This document shows positions 9,769-22,100 of a DNA stretch of 64,000 bases, piece by piece. The DNA is from Nematostella vectensis. Taxonomy: Eukaryota; Cnidaria; Anthozoa; Actiniaria; Edwardsiidae. The notes beneath the pieces are model-generated. The model saw only the letters and a program-made list of their open reading frames with translations. It searched no databases and was not told where the DNA came from. The position numbers and the translations under genes are program-made. Every line of letters starts with the position of its first letter. The first letter of the stretch is position 1. The stretch lies in contig NC_064043.1 in the NCBI RefSeq assembly GCF_932526225.1, positions 5,199,501 through 5,263,500 on the forward strand, written 5' to 3'.

Positions 9769-12700
9769 ATCGTTATTGCCGATCGAATAATCTTGTCTAA
9801 AACTGATGGGCAGAGAGCTTGACTGGTGCAAATAGCGAGGTTATAAGTTTCGAGTGAAACTTCAATGTTTTTGGCGTGTGAATCAATTATACTACAAGGA
9901 GAACGTTCTTTTAGAACATGCACCAAATACTGTGTAAACTGTGCAAAGCAACTATTACCATATTTCTGTTTTGTTTATTTTCATAGGGAATTCTAAGTCG
10001 ACAGGGAACGTCGCATTACCAAATCATTGCTCTTTTCATTGCTCTCGAAGGGGTTTAAGAAGATTTGAATAATACCTCTTACGTCCAACTAAACGAATTA
10101 TCGGGGAAAATGAAATGGCTTGTTGGCCCTTTTCGATAGTTTGACAACCATTTTTTCCCATTTTGTTGGAACAAATTCAAATTACAAAATCTTGGCAAAA
10201 TTAGAAAGGAAAAAAAGAAGTAGACAAATAACCAATTATTAGATTTAGCGACTAGAAAATAAATGGACAGAAAACAACTAAATTGTGTAAATAGTAACAA
10301 ACATATTATTTATGGAATATTTTACAAGGAAGAAACTTTAGCCCTTTTTAGTCTCAGTATTATACGCCCGGGAAGATTTTTCGATTATACATTTACAAAG
10401 CGAGCAAAGAACCTAGGTGTAGATAAAAAGCGAAATAAAGTAGACAACGCATTAAGGCTTGTCTTTTCGTACTTGTTGTCATGGCAATGAAAGATGGTGA
10501 TTTTGAATGGAGATTTCAAAATAGTACTTGTAATTTATCGTAGGTAAAGAATTGCTGAGTATACAGTTAATGATCGAAACTAAAAGGCGATTTGAAGGTG
10601 AGTAGTCAAGAATTTACAGAACCAATAGAAGTTACAGATTTAACGAGAAAGTAGAGAAAAGTGATGACTTTTCGCCTCCAGGCATAGGAAAATAAAGGAA
10701 AAACCTAGCCTGTTTAGCAGGTGAAAACAAAAGTACGCCGAAACGATAGCTGAAGCAGTATGCTAATAACATCTAGAGCGCATTCGTGTGAGCAGCTTTC
10801 AGCCGCCTTTGTAATGATAAAAATAAGGTGTCGAGCTGTTAACAGTTCGGAAAAGCTTTGTTAGGAATTACTTCTTTGTGTGAATTGCTCCCAGAAACCT
10901 AAAATACAGAAATTAATATTATGCAGGCTCTTCGAAACTCAAGAGTAAGTTTGAAATATCAGTTGCCTATTCTATAGTAGTTAGACAGAATGAAATTAAA
11001 TGAGCTCAGTGCTTGTTACATTTACATGATTTCCGATTCAAAGTGGACCGTCGATTTTATAGATAAGATAATAAAAAGTAATGATATCTTTTTTTCTTCC
11101 ACGCGTGGAGTCGGACCATTCAACACCTCTAGTAAAACATGGATAATCACGACGACACTATTTGTAGCCTTAATCAGCTCGGTTTGTCAGTTCCGTATCG
11201 ACGTGTTCCGTGGCTCTAGGACAATAGTCGGTCTTTCTAGTAAAACGCCCACACAGCAAAAATAAAAAAGAGATCACAGAAAAACTGTCTCATACTGTAT
11301 ATCATATCTCTTGCGCCTTTCTTAAAGGAAAGGGTGCGTTTAATACTTTGTCATTTTAAGTTTCAATTAATTTAATCCTTTTAACTAATGGGTAAGGAAA
11401 CCTGGTTTTGAATTCAGAAGAAGGCTTTTTGTAAGAAGGGATAACGCCAGACGCTTTCTAATATCATGTGGTCAAACATCACCTTTTCGTGGCCTTTTGA
11501 AGGCTTAAATTTCTAATCTGATAAAAGTGGGTGAGACATTTTAGATAAATGTACGCCAGATAATGTGGAATCCAGGATCTAGATTCATTAAAAAAAAAGG
11601 AAAAAAAGAGAGAACATGTTTCGATTGATCATACCGAAAATACATAAAACACTTTGGTTGAGGTTAGAAAGTCGCCATAAAAGTGTACTTTGTTGCTTTA
11701 TTGACGCACTGCTTGCACGACTTTAAGAGCCTGTCACTTAATCGTCTGTTCATTAATAAAGAATTAGAAAATTCACAAAGCTTATCTCCTGTTCAGTATC
11801 TGCGAAAGCATAACAATTCATGTTTCTTTCCGTTCGCAGGAAAAGATGGACTCTGTTTATGTTTGTCTACTGGATAAATCATGTACACATATCAGCTTTC
11901 TCTGTTCTTACTTTCTAACCAGCCTGGAAAATTGTCTAAAGTATGAGTGGCAGTCGCTTTTAACAATTTGGTGAGAATTTTATTTGACACTTGAAAAGAG
12001 AATATGAAACGAAACAGCCATGACTCCAGTAGGAAAGTTATGGAAGACCGTCAAGAAAAAATAAAGAAAATATTGAGCCATCAAAAGCCTTAATTTTCTA
12101 CCGCCATAAATAAAAAAATGATGGTATTTTGTTAACTCTCATAATGAGAGATTTTCATTACAAAGCAGATAAGTTTACCGTCTCGCGATGATAAGGCTAC
12201 CCTAATTATTGTCTAAAAACGTATAATTATTAAGGAAAAAAGGTACTAAATATTGGAGTATTTAAATCCAAAGTTGTCTCCTAACGCCCCCACAAGACTA
12301 TATCATCAAGGGATGCAACCCTGCATCTAAGCACTACAGAGTAGATAAAAATCTCATTAATTCAAATATAACAACGTCAGACGATTAGCGTTTAGTTTCC
12401 AAATAGAGCAAAGACAACGTTTAGACCGTTTATCCAAATTTATTGAATGTGTTGCATAGCAAATTACATTAATAAATATCATAAGGATACTTGCTAGAAT
12501 GACCTGTCATCTATTCACATTTATAACATTGTGTTACAAAATTTAAGTGTTTTTTTTTATCATAGGTACTGTACAAGTTAACATCATCACTTGCAGATAG
12601 TCAACGTTTTGCGTGATATGCCTCGCAATATGCCACTCGCGAGACTCATGTTTTAAACGGTATAACTCTTCTAAATTATCTAGATTCTGGTGAAATGTAA

Positions 12701-13264
12701 AATGCTATAAGTTGTGCTTTCAGAGAATGTGTCCATTGATATATTAAGTGAATCTCAATTCCCTAATTACAGAATCTTATCAGAGAGAATTAAAACAAGA
12801 AACAACAAAAAATAATTGATTTTGATTGTTTCGTAGACAAATTATCTTATGGTTTACAAAATATTTCTATCCAAATTTAATTACAGCAAAGAATGTTTCA
12901 GACTTTCTAAATATTGCTCTGTCAATTGAATAAATAAAGCAAACCTTCTGGGCTTGCATTGCTTATAATTGATAAATATTATCAAAAATTGACTGAGATT
13001 TAGTTTAATTCTAAGAGATGGGCTCAAGGCAAGGCAAACATAGTCAGGATTTGCTATTTGCTTAGGAATTGCAAATTTGAAATCAGTTTCAAATATTCAG
13101 TTGTATTTTCAAAATCTCTGATAGTGAATGGACCGAAAATGCTGCACATAATACAGAGTACAGAATTGTTACCATCCATTTCAAAAGACAATCACCCCAT
13201 CTCACTTGTAAGTCACACCTTTGCCATCCACAATGCTGGTACTTAGTATACCATCATATACCTA
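9769..13264. other. AT-rich intergenic interval
   Basis: No exon chain, repeat array or inverted repeat stood out. It holds the 3' flanks of the plus-strand KCTD-like gene and of the minus-strand nocturnin gene. A minus-strand AATAAA (12439-12444) is a possible, distant nocturnin poly(A) signal. Short open frames here show no recognisable domain. Confidence 0.55.
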
Positions 13265-15771
13265 CTATTCCAAAAAAGAGAAATCGAACACAAGAGAGAT
13301 ATGGTCTGATGGATATGCCATGCACGGCAGTCTATCCACATTCATGCTGGCAGTATCTGCAACGTGCAAGTACCCATCAACTTTCAATCCTTCTGAGTGC
13401 CATACATAATCTATAGTATGCTTTACTTCACCATTGGGTCTTATTTTCCAGGTTGTATAATCAGGTTCAGATCTACTAATTGTCTTATAAGCACTCCTTA
13501 GAGGAACTCCATGGACGCCATCTTCCATCACTTGATAAACTGGCTCTGTTGGTTCAGCATTGAAATCTCCACAAACAAGAACTTCAGCCTGTTCATTTTC
13601 CATAAAGTCCTTTAAAAAGGCTAAAACGCTTTTCCCTTGGGCTGACCGCAAATCTTGAAATGCTGGCTTTGCTTTCAAGTGTGTGCCACAGCAATAGAGA
13701 GACTTTTTATTGAGGTTATCAAAAAGATGAACAAATAGGGCAGTTTGGTTTGTTAGAGTTCCATCAGAATTTTTAAGCTGCTTAGACTGCTGCTTCCTCA
13801 ACTTAAATCTTTGTTTGTCAAAGAATATGGCAGTACCATCAGGTCCGGAATTTCCAGGAAATTTTAAACAAGGGGAATCCTCCTTAGGAACAAAGATACC
13901 TGTGTACCCAACCTCGTCTAGTGATGGCTTGAAGAAGTCATAGAAATGGTCAACCTCTTCCAAACATATAATATCAGGTTCATATGTTAAGATACCTTGA
14001 ATCAGCCGTTGTTTGCGGGTTGACCAGCTTAGGGCTTCCGAGGGGCATTTTATGAAATTGGATGTAGGGCTTGAGCCAGATAGTCCTGAAAGTGATACAA
14101 AATTTGAAAACATGGGAATGAACATTAGGGGTGTGAGCAGGCTCACATGCTTGTATTGCATTGCATTATATTGCATTGCATTGTATTGCATTGCATTGTA
14201 TTGCATTGCATTATATTCTATATAGAGAATACTACTTGGAAAGTGCGCACATACGGTTTTTATTCACGAATTGTGCAGTATAAACAAACCAACAAGTTAG
14301 CGCTGCGAAACAGTGAGTTTTTTTAATACAAAACAATGAAAGAATAAAAACTGTACAAAGCAATGCTGTATTTTGTTTATTATATGCATACTGAGAAATT
14401 TATAATAAGCTTATCACATAACATTTTATTAGACTTGGCAGCAGAGGCTCCAAGGTCTGTGCTGTTCGCCGTTTCAGTTGAAGACAGACAGAAACACACG
14501 AGACTGTGATGTTAGATAGGGTTTTAACAGCTTTGAATCTCGCTCGTTTTTTTCCTTTGTATTCTTGTTTTCAAGACTTTCTACAAAATCCTCTACAGTG
14601 TTATTGAGAGTAGCAAATCTATTGTCTTCCATTTTGAACACTTAGTATTCAATTTTCACAGTAAAATTTCATTCACTCGCTCAATAACAAAAGTGAAATG
14701 CAAAGCTACCTGTCTCCCAGCGTTGGGATTGAAGCCATTCAAGTGCAGTAAAAAATATAGTTCGTCCAATCAGAACCCCAAATGACTTTTCTTCACAGTA
14801 AAAAAACAACAACATTGTTCTTGCCTCTGATTTGCCGAGAGGTATCATATCATATCATATCATATCATATTGAATACACTGGAACTTTAAGAAATACTGT
14901 ATGTAGTGGCCTTGGATACGTTTTTACATCTCTGAGTGGCATGCAATGCGCAAGAATTCTTTAGAGATGTTTTGGCCATATTATACCCGATTTACTTTTG
15001 TTATATTGGAGACAAATAATTGCTGTGCATTTTTAATTGTGCAACAATCATTTGGATGAGGTTTTAGTGAAAGATGGAAAAATATCAATGTCGAAACAAG
15101 TGCAATGAAGCAAGGCTGAAGGCCTAGACTGATTCCACTTGGTGAGACATTGTTTATTCCAGATATTACTCAATATTTATTCAGTAAATTCTCAAAATAA
15201 TGTGCACCCTTTTATGCAATCAGAATCAACATAGTGGGTACAATGTATAAAGTTTTAACGAGAAACATCTCTTTGACAACATGAGGGACAAAACTTTAGA
15301 AAAGTAAAGAGGGGAGGGGGGGATGGATAAGAAACAAAAATAAATTCATACACGATGAAAAGCCTGGAAAAAATGCATGCAGGCCAAACCAGACAGAAAA
15401 ATAATGTATAAGCTTCAACGATTTAAAAAAATTCATCGACTTTTCTACTGGTCCCTTATCAAAGTTTGATTAACTTCTTTCAAATCTACTTCTCCAAACC
15501 CATGAATTAAAATTCAAGTACAACAAAAAGCAACAGCTATACCTAACCAGATCGAAAGATTGACAGCCACTTCCAATAGAGAAATGTCTTACACGACATA
15601 AAGCTTACCATCAGCTAGAACATTCCATTGCATTACACGAAATGGCGATCCCTTACACGCATAATGAACAGTTTCGAAGGTCCTTTCGGTAAGAGGTGGG
15701 AAGTCGGCTACCGTAGTATCCGCCTTTCTTAAAATCTCTTTGATTTTGTCGACCTTTGAAGCCGAAGCCAT
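13265..15771 (-). CDS. NOCT: Nocturnin
   Basis: Two exons, 15609-15771 and 13265-14085, joined by GT/AG with matching phase, give 327 residues. The protein is an endonuclease/exonuclease/phosphatase-fold enzyme. Catalytic motifs in order: MQWNVLA (Asn50), CLEEVDH (Glu98, metal ligand), GTHLKA (His180), CGDFNAEP (Asp218, Asn220) and PSDHISLVFDF (Asp315, His316). TTWKIR and HTIDYVW are also typical of the family. Nocturnin is a circadian-regulated enzyme first described as a deadenylase and later shown to dephosphorylate NADP(H). It is shorter than human (431 aa) at the N-terminus and shows no clear mitochondrial leader. Start: first Met of exon 1. It is divergent with the CD36-family gene, 348 bp between start codons. 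Confidence 0.93.
14152..14217. repeat. ATTGC/ATTGT pentanucleotide microsatellite
   Basis: Repeated ATTGC with ATTGT and ATTAT variants in the nocturnin intron, about 67 bp upstream of the exon 2 acceptor (minus strand). On the minus strand it reads open as a repeated MQYNA peptide joined in frame to exon 2, which could mislead gene finders. Confidence 0.85.
14842..14871. repeat. ATCAT microsatellite
   Basis: Six ATCAT-type pentamers in the nocturnin intron. No function is apparent. Confidence 0.85.
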
Positions 15772-16119
15772 ATTTTGGGATGTTTTTGCTGAATGAGAGA
15801 TTACAACGTTTCGGAGAAGACTGGGGAGAGAGCAAAGTTTTTAGGATAGGGAGGGAGGAGGATAATAAAAGCAATAAAGACAGATTAATGTGATATAAGC
15901 TTACACGTAAACAAACAAAGAAAACACGAAATTCCATAAAAAAATGATAAAAAAAACACAACATTTTGGCCATATATATTATAGTTGCCTATTCAAATAT
16001 AAGATAAACATTCCATCCCTACCCCTCCCCTGCTAAGAATCACGTTTGAATCACGAGACTGGGGTAGGCTATAACTCTTGACTCTCGAACTCGTTGATTG
16101 TAGTTGGAGATTTTGCAAG
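15772..16119. promoter_or_regulatory. Divergent promoter region, nocturnin / CD36-family gene
   Basis: Only 348 bp separate the two start codons, which face apart, so both 5' UTRs and core promoters must lie here unless there are undetected upstream non-coding exons. I see no convincing TATA box. The assignment is by position. Confidence 0.5.
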
Positions 16120-19100
16120 ATGGGACTCAAATGCAACTGCCGTACAATTGTAGCTGTGATTTTTTATGTTTTGGGTATAGTTTTTTTTGTTACTGGTTGT
16201 GTTTTGTTGTTTGGAGAAATATTGCAGAACATGATTGATCAGAAAGTAGACGAGGTAAGAAGGAAAATTGACTCAATTGAGAAATCTACATTGAAAAGCT
16301 CCTTACGATGTTGTAAAAGGTTAATGTTTTAATGTAAAAGTACAAGTCTTATCCCATCGCGGGAGTGCAAGGCTGCCATATATTGATAGAGATGGTTCGA
16401 GAGAAAAACTATTTGTTTGTTAAAGGCCCACAAATTTCACACAGATAGAGGGGAGGAAGGCAAAGGGACTTCATACCTGTCAACCTCCGAAAATCTCAAG
16501 GTTTGAGATTTTTTTAATGAGGGAGGGGTGGGATATATTCATTTTCTGGGGGAGGGGTGGGTATAACCTTGCAAGCGTTTGCCGTATAGAAAGCTCTTGT
16601 GCACAAATCCACTCTTATAAATCTCATGAGGGTGTTAGATAAATTGCACTCGCCATGGGATTATTGTTTTAATTATATTATTCTAATAGAAAATAGGCAA
16701 AATGTTGATTTTCTATATAATTATTTTTCGGAAGCAATAAAAATCTCTAAAAACGGGAGATCTGGTGCTCAATGCGGGGAGCGAGAAAAGGGGCCCAAAA
16801 TCTTGGGACTCCCGCCTAATGTGGGAGAGTTGACAGGTATGCACATACCCCAACCACCAACCACCAACCACCACCACCACCAACAACCACCACCAACAAC
16901 CACCACCACTTGACAGATTTTCTACCAAGAACACTAGTACACTCTGTGTCAACGAATCCCCCCCCCTCCTATATTTTTCTTATATTTATGCCCCCTTCAG
17001 GATGGTCCCCTCAGACACATTGGCTCCATCCTTGCTTTATATGTTAACCTTTATCATGATTGGATTTTCTAGAATATTGAATTGAAAAATGGCACCCTGG
17101 TCTTCAAGCAATGGAGAAAGCAAACTTCTCCAATCTACATGCAGTATTTTGTTTTTGATCTCCAAAACCCTGCAGAGGTTATGAATGGCTCAGAGCTGCC
17201 ATATGTAATAGAAAGAGGCCCATATTCCTACAAGTAAGTTCATATTTTCAGGGCGATAGGATGGGGAGGCTACAAGGGAGATCATGGGCCATGGAGAGGA
17301 AGGGCCTTTTGGACTGAAGCCCCTCCCACTTATGAGGCCCTGTGTCAGCACGTTGTGCTGTTAGCAGCATATATGACACACGTCTTTCTCTGAATTTGAC
17401 TTGTTCATTGTATCTGGAATGTATCTCTTGTTTCACAGAGAGATAAGGAGGGTTGACATCTTGCACTACTCAGCAGATAAGTCTATTGTGACTTTCATGC
17501 CAAACCGGACCTTCATTTTTGACCCTGAGACATCATGCAAGGGATGCAATGATACTACTGATACCTTTACTAATGTCAACATTCCCTTACTGGTAAGGAT
17601 TAAAAAGTACTGGGGGAGTTTGGTGTGGTATTTTGTCTAATTCTTAGCCTCCAAAGTGTATTAATTCCATGTAAATTTTTTTTATTGACCCACCTTTGAG
17701 AGGTCAACCCCCCCCCCCTGTGCTCAATGACTTCCCTCCTTCCTCAGGGTATATATACACTCTATAACAGTATACCCTCTATAACAGTATAATACAACTA
17801 TTAGAAAACAAATTGACATTATCGAGCTCTCAAGCTATGATTTTTATGAAGTTTTGATGTTGCAAATTGACTTTTCACTTTACTGAAAACAAGCAAAAAG
17901 CTAAGTAAGCTTTGTTAATGTTTAAATTCTGGAAAAAAGGCTGATTGGACACATTTATTTCTTATTTTTTTCAGACCCTGGCTCTCTGGCTCAAGACTAC
18001 AGATTACAAATCAAAGCACAGTATCTGTTTTCAAGGAGTGGAAGTTATTCTTCTAAAAAATAAAGCAGCTCTTTTTCAAGCAAAAACAGTGTATGAAATT
18101 TTATGGGGATATGTTGACCCAGTACTGAATGATATCAACGATGTGCCCTCCATTTTCTGTCCCAAAAAGGAAGGACTCGATCCATTCATTCAACTACAGG
18201 TATCAAATGAACAGATAATTTGTCTCCATGCCTTACCTTAGACCACATAAAAAATCATTTGTTTCTGGCCGAAATTTCTTCCAGTTATTATTTCTTTTAG
18301 GCTTTAGGCAAAGAAAAACATGCTTAAACATCCAAGCTTTTTATTGCAGTGAAAGGGTTTCTCGAACACAACTTTTGATGTACAGCATGATTGATTGGAT
18401 GTCCATTGCAGGGTTGTTGGCAAGAAACAATAATTTATTTTTATGTGGCCTTATTACCCGGACAATTGTATTTTCAGTTAGTTTAGAAGTCTGACCAACT
18501 AAACCAAGTAAAACAAGAGAAAATGCTTTTATTTTGGAAATCCTATTCTGAAGTACAGTTTTAAATGACCATGCATCTGAAAATTATTAATTTTTTTTTT
18601 TAGTCAAATGGTTTTAACCCCAGTGTCTACTGTGTGTTGAGACTGATTGTGACTTGTTAATTTTTTGTCTTTAGTTGTGGTTTCCAGGTTCTAGGCAGTT
18701 TCCAGGTTCTAGGTGGAGCATCCATTTGCAATGCAGCTGTTCTTGTCTTTGCATGCAAAGTACCTCTGTTTTGATTTCTTTCAGTACAATAACACATATT
18801 ATGGTATAAGTGCTATAAACACTGGAATAAAAGAAATCAACAAGCTGGAGCAATATGAGATGTGGAGAAATAGGCCGTAAGTCATCCAAAATAAAACAAT
18901 ATAAGTAATATAATTAAATAAGTCATATCTATGAATCCACAATTTAAAATACCAAAAAGATGTAATTAGCCTTTAAAGCAGCCAAAAATACAGTAAATGT
19001 ATGAGACACTTAAAATACAGGAGAAAATGCCTTGAAAGTCCCTAATGGGCCCCCTCCTGTTAAAAATCCTGGCTATGCCGCTGATGCTAGGGAGAAGAAG

Positions 19101-22100
19101 GATGACCCAATGTGATGTCACCACCTGCCTTTCCCTACATTTGCTCCATCCAGGGCTTCTGGAATTACGCGCTTGTGCGGAAGCGCGTAATTTGGCTTTT
19201 TCCACGTAATCCACAAATTTTCGCATAATCCTGCGTAATTCGGCTAAATTTTGAAAGACAAAACATTTAATTGCACAGCTGATGTGTTCTTTTAGGGTTC
19301 TTACCTCTATTTCTCGTAAAAAAAAGAGAGATATTCTTCGTAAGAGTGCGATATTTCGAACGGAATTTCGAAAACAAATAAAATGACTAGGCATTCTTTG
19401 CTAAACCGCCAAGGCCTAGGACTAATAATAAAATACCTTTTTTAATTGGCTGGTGGCTAGGAGCCAATGAAAACTTGCCTAAGATATTTTCACACAAAAA
19501 TTAACCTTTTCAAGTTATTTTTTGCTTTCCTTCGGTACAAAATGTAGTTTGGGCATATAACAGTTGATATTTTGTGTAATTTAGCGCGTAATTCAGTAAA
19601 GAATCCTGCAAAATTTTGATTTTTAAAGAAAAATGTATTGCAAAATCCCGTTTTTTTCCACGTAATTCCAGAAGCCCTGTCCATCCTTCTCTCCAGATGC
19701 ATGGGTCTATCCTACATCTTCCCAGCCATTTGAGCTTGCTACAAAGGCTACAATGTAAAGGAATGTAGGGATTAAAATCTAATTAAAAAGAATTAGAGGT
19801 CAAACACATACTATTTTCCATACAATTTGCAAATAAATGGCAAATGATTATATCAAACCAAGATTGATGGTGTTCCCCCATGTAGATCATGCAGTAGCTT
19901 GCAGAGTTGCCTTAGTCCTTCTACGGTGACGCATGTTTGAATCCAGTACAGAACTTGATTATATTGAGTTATGTGAAGTATTGTATAAAAAGGCTGTTAT
20001 TTTTTTAATAACATAGCAAGTGGCTCAATTAAGTATATCGAAAACTCTAATTTCATAACATCAATTATTCTTGAACTTCATTACAGAAATTTGACATGGT
20101 GGGAAAGTGATTATGCAAATATGCTCAATGGAACAGGTCAGTCAAGATATTTCTTATCTCAAATGGAAATTAAGCCTGTATGATTCACATCGAGTGAGTT
20201 CAAGTCAAACAAATTTGAAAAAAGAGATCCTTTCCTATTTTCTCTTTTATGGAATTACAACATAAATGGGCAAGTTGAATTTTTCTTTATTTCCAGCCAT
20301 TTGCAATGAAATTTTTTGTTCATTTCAATTGTAATGTAACTATGTTTTTTTGTGGTGCTAGACAAGGCCCCCTGCCTTCTGCCCCTTGCCCCTCCCTTTT
20401 GGACTGTAAATTTACAAAAAAGAGGAATATTTAGGAACTAAAATCCACAAATTTACCTCACGTCACATGTTATTTTATTTTGCAACTACCAGTACTCTTT
20501 TTCACAGAGGCGCTCAACATACTTTTTCAAACTTGTGTTGATTATAGCTTTTCAACACACCTTACCTACCCAAACCATATAGTTTTTCTTAAGCTTGTCT
20601 GTAGTCTTTCTAGTTATACCATATAATTTTGTCAGTTCTAGATTGTTTCCTCTTTTTCAAGAAATCATGGACTGGCTCCTACCCTGATGGAATAAAGATG
20701 ACTAGTTTACCAAATTTATTTAGCATCCTTATTTTTTGTATATTATTTATTATCTGATTTTTTTGGCAAGAAATTATGCATGGTACAAGCTTAGTATGCA
20801 CGGTATATTCGAAAATATTGGCAAAATGTAGGTGAAGAGAAAGCAGGCTGAAACTATCCATTTGTTAGATTTGATGAAAGGCACTCCTATTCTGGTAGGA
20901 AATTCTATTGGGAAATATTCTTTTTTTCAGATGGTACTCAATTCAAGCCAAGAATTTCCAAATCTGACACACTTTACACATTTGTTCCTGAGATTTGTAG
21001 GTATGCAGCCAGGGCACGTTCTCCATTTAGCGGACCAATTTATCTTGGGCATCTCCTTGTAATTTACAGTGTTTCTCAAATTTCTTTCATTTGATTATAT
21101 TGCAGTTGTCCATTCTACTGAACCCCCAAACTCTTGGCTATGGTCCTAGGCATTGATCCAATTATTTTCCTGCATCTACTTAAACTTCAAGTTATACTAA
21201 GTCTCTTTATGCTTCTTTTCCAGGTCTATTTACAGTGTGTATGACTCAACAGTCACAGTTCGGGACATTAAGCTTTACCGCTTCACTGCTCCCAGTGTGG
21301 TGTATCTAAGTGGTGACATCTACCCTCCTAACATGGGGTTCTGCGTCCCACCTGGATGTCTCCCTACTGGCTTGCTAAACCTGACTCGCTGCCAGCCGCA
21401 GAGTATGCAACTTTTGTAACTTGTGAGAGTTCAGGGCGGGGCTACCTTGGGGTGCATCCAGGGTATTTTTGAATTGCTATCCTTCAACATGGGGCTGAAA
21501 ATCTAGCAATTTCATTTTAGCCTTTAGTACTGTTAGAATATTATTTACAAACTTATAATTTCTTAAATTTTCCAGATCCCCCTGTTGCTGTTTCACCGCC
21601 ACATTTTTACCAGAGCAACAGTTCACTTGTAAAAGCAGTAAGAGGAATGCATCCCGTTAAGAGCGAACATGCAACTTTTATTGATATAGAGCCGGTGAGT
21701 TGCTGAAGGGTGTATACTTGAAGCAACATTATCACCACTGTCAACATAACCATCATCATCCACAGTGCTACAGTAAAATCTAGAAATTTTGGATTTTAAT
21801 ACCCAAAATATAAGCCAAAAAATTCAAAAGGTTCTTAATGGGTTACTCTATAAAAAATGAAACAAAACATAAATTTGCTAAACAATAAAGATGAGATTAC
21901 AGATACGCATACAGTAGGATATCTATTCTCTATAGCAAAGTGACTATGCATTTAGTCACATTTCTGTTATTATGAGTCCTACTGTTGATTAAGCAACTTG
22001 GAAAAATTAAGAACCTAATAAGAACCCCAAGTACCCCAAAATATAAGAACCTGTTTTGCCAGCTTTGAAAAAATCTATGTTCTTACACAGGTTTTTACTG

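Noticed and set aside
14086..14206. N-terminal extension of nocturnin with repeated MQYNA
   Set aside because: It is read-through of an ATTGC microsatellite in the intron; a good acceptor at 14086-14087 joins exon 1 in phase.
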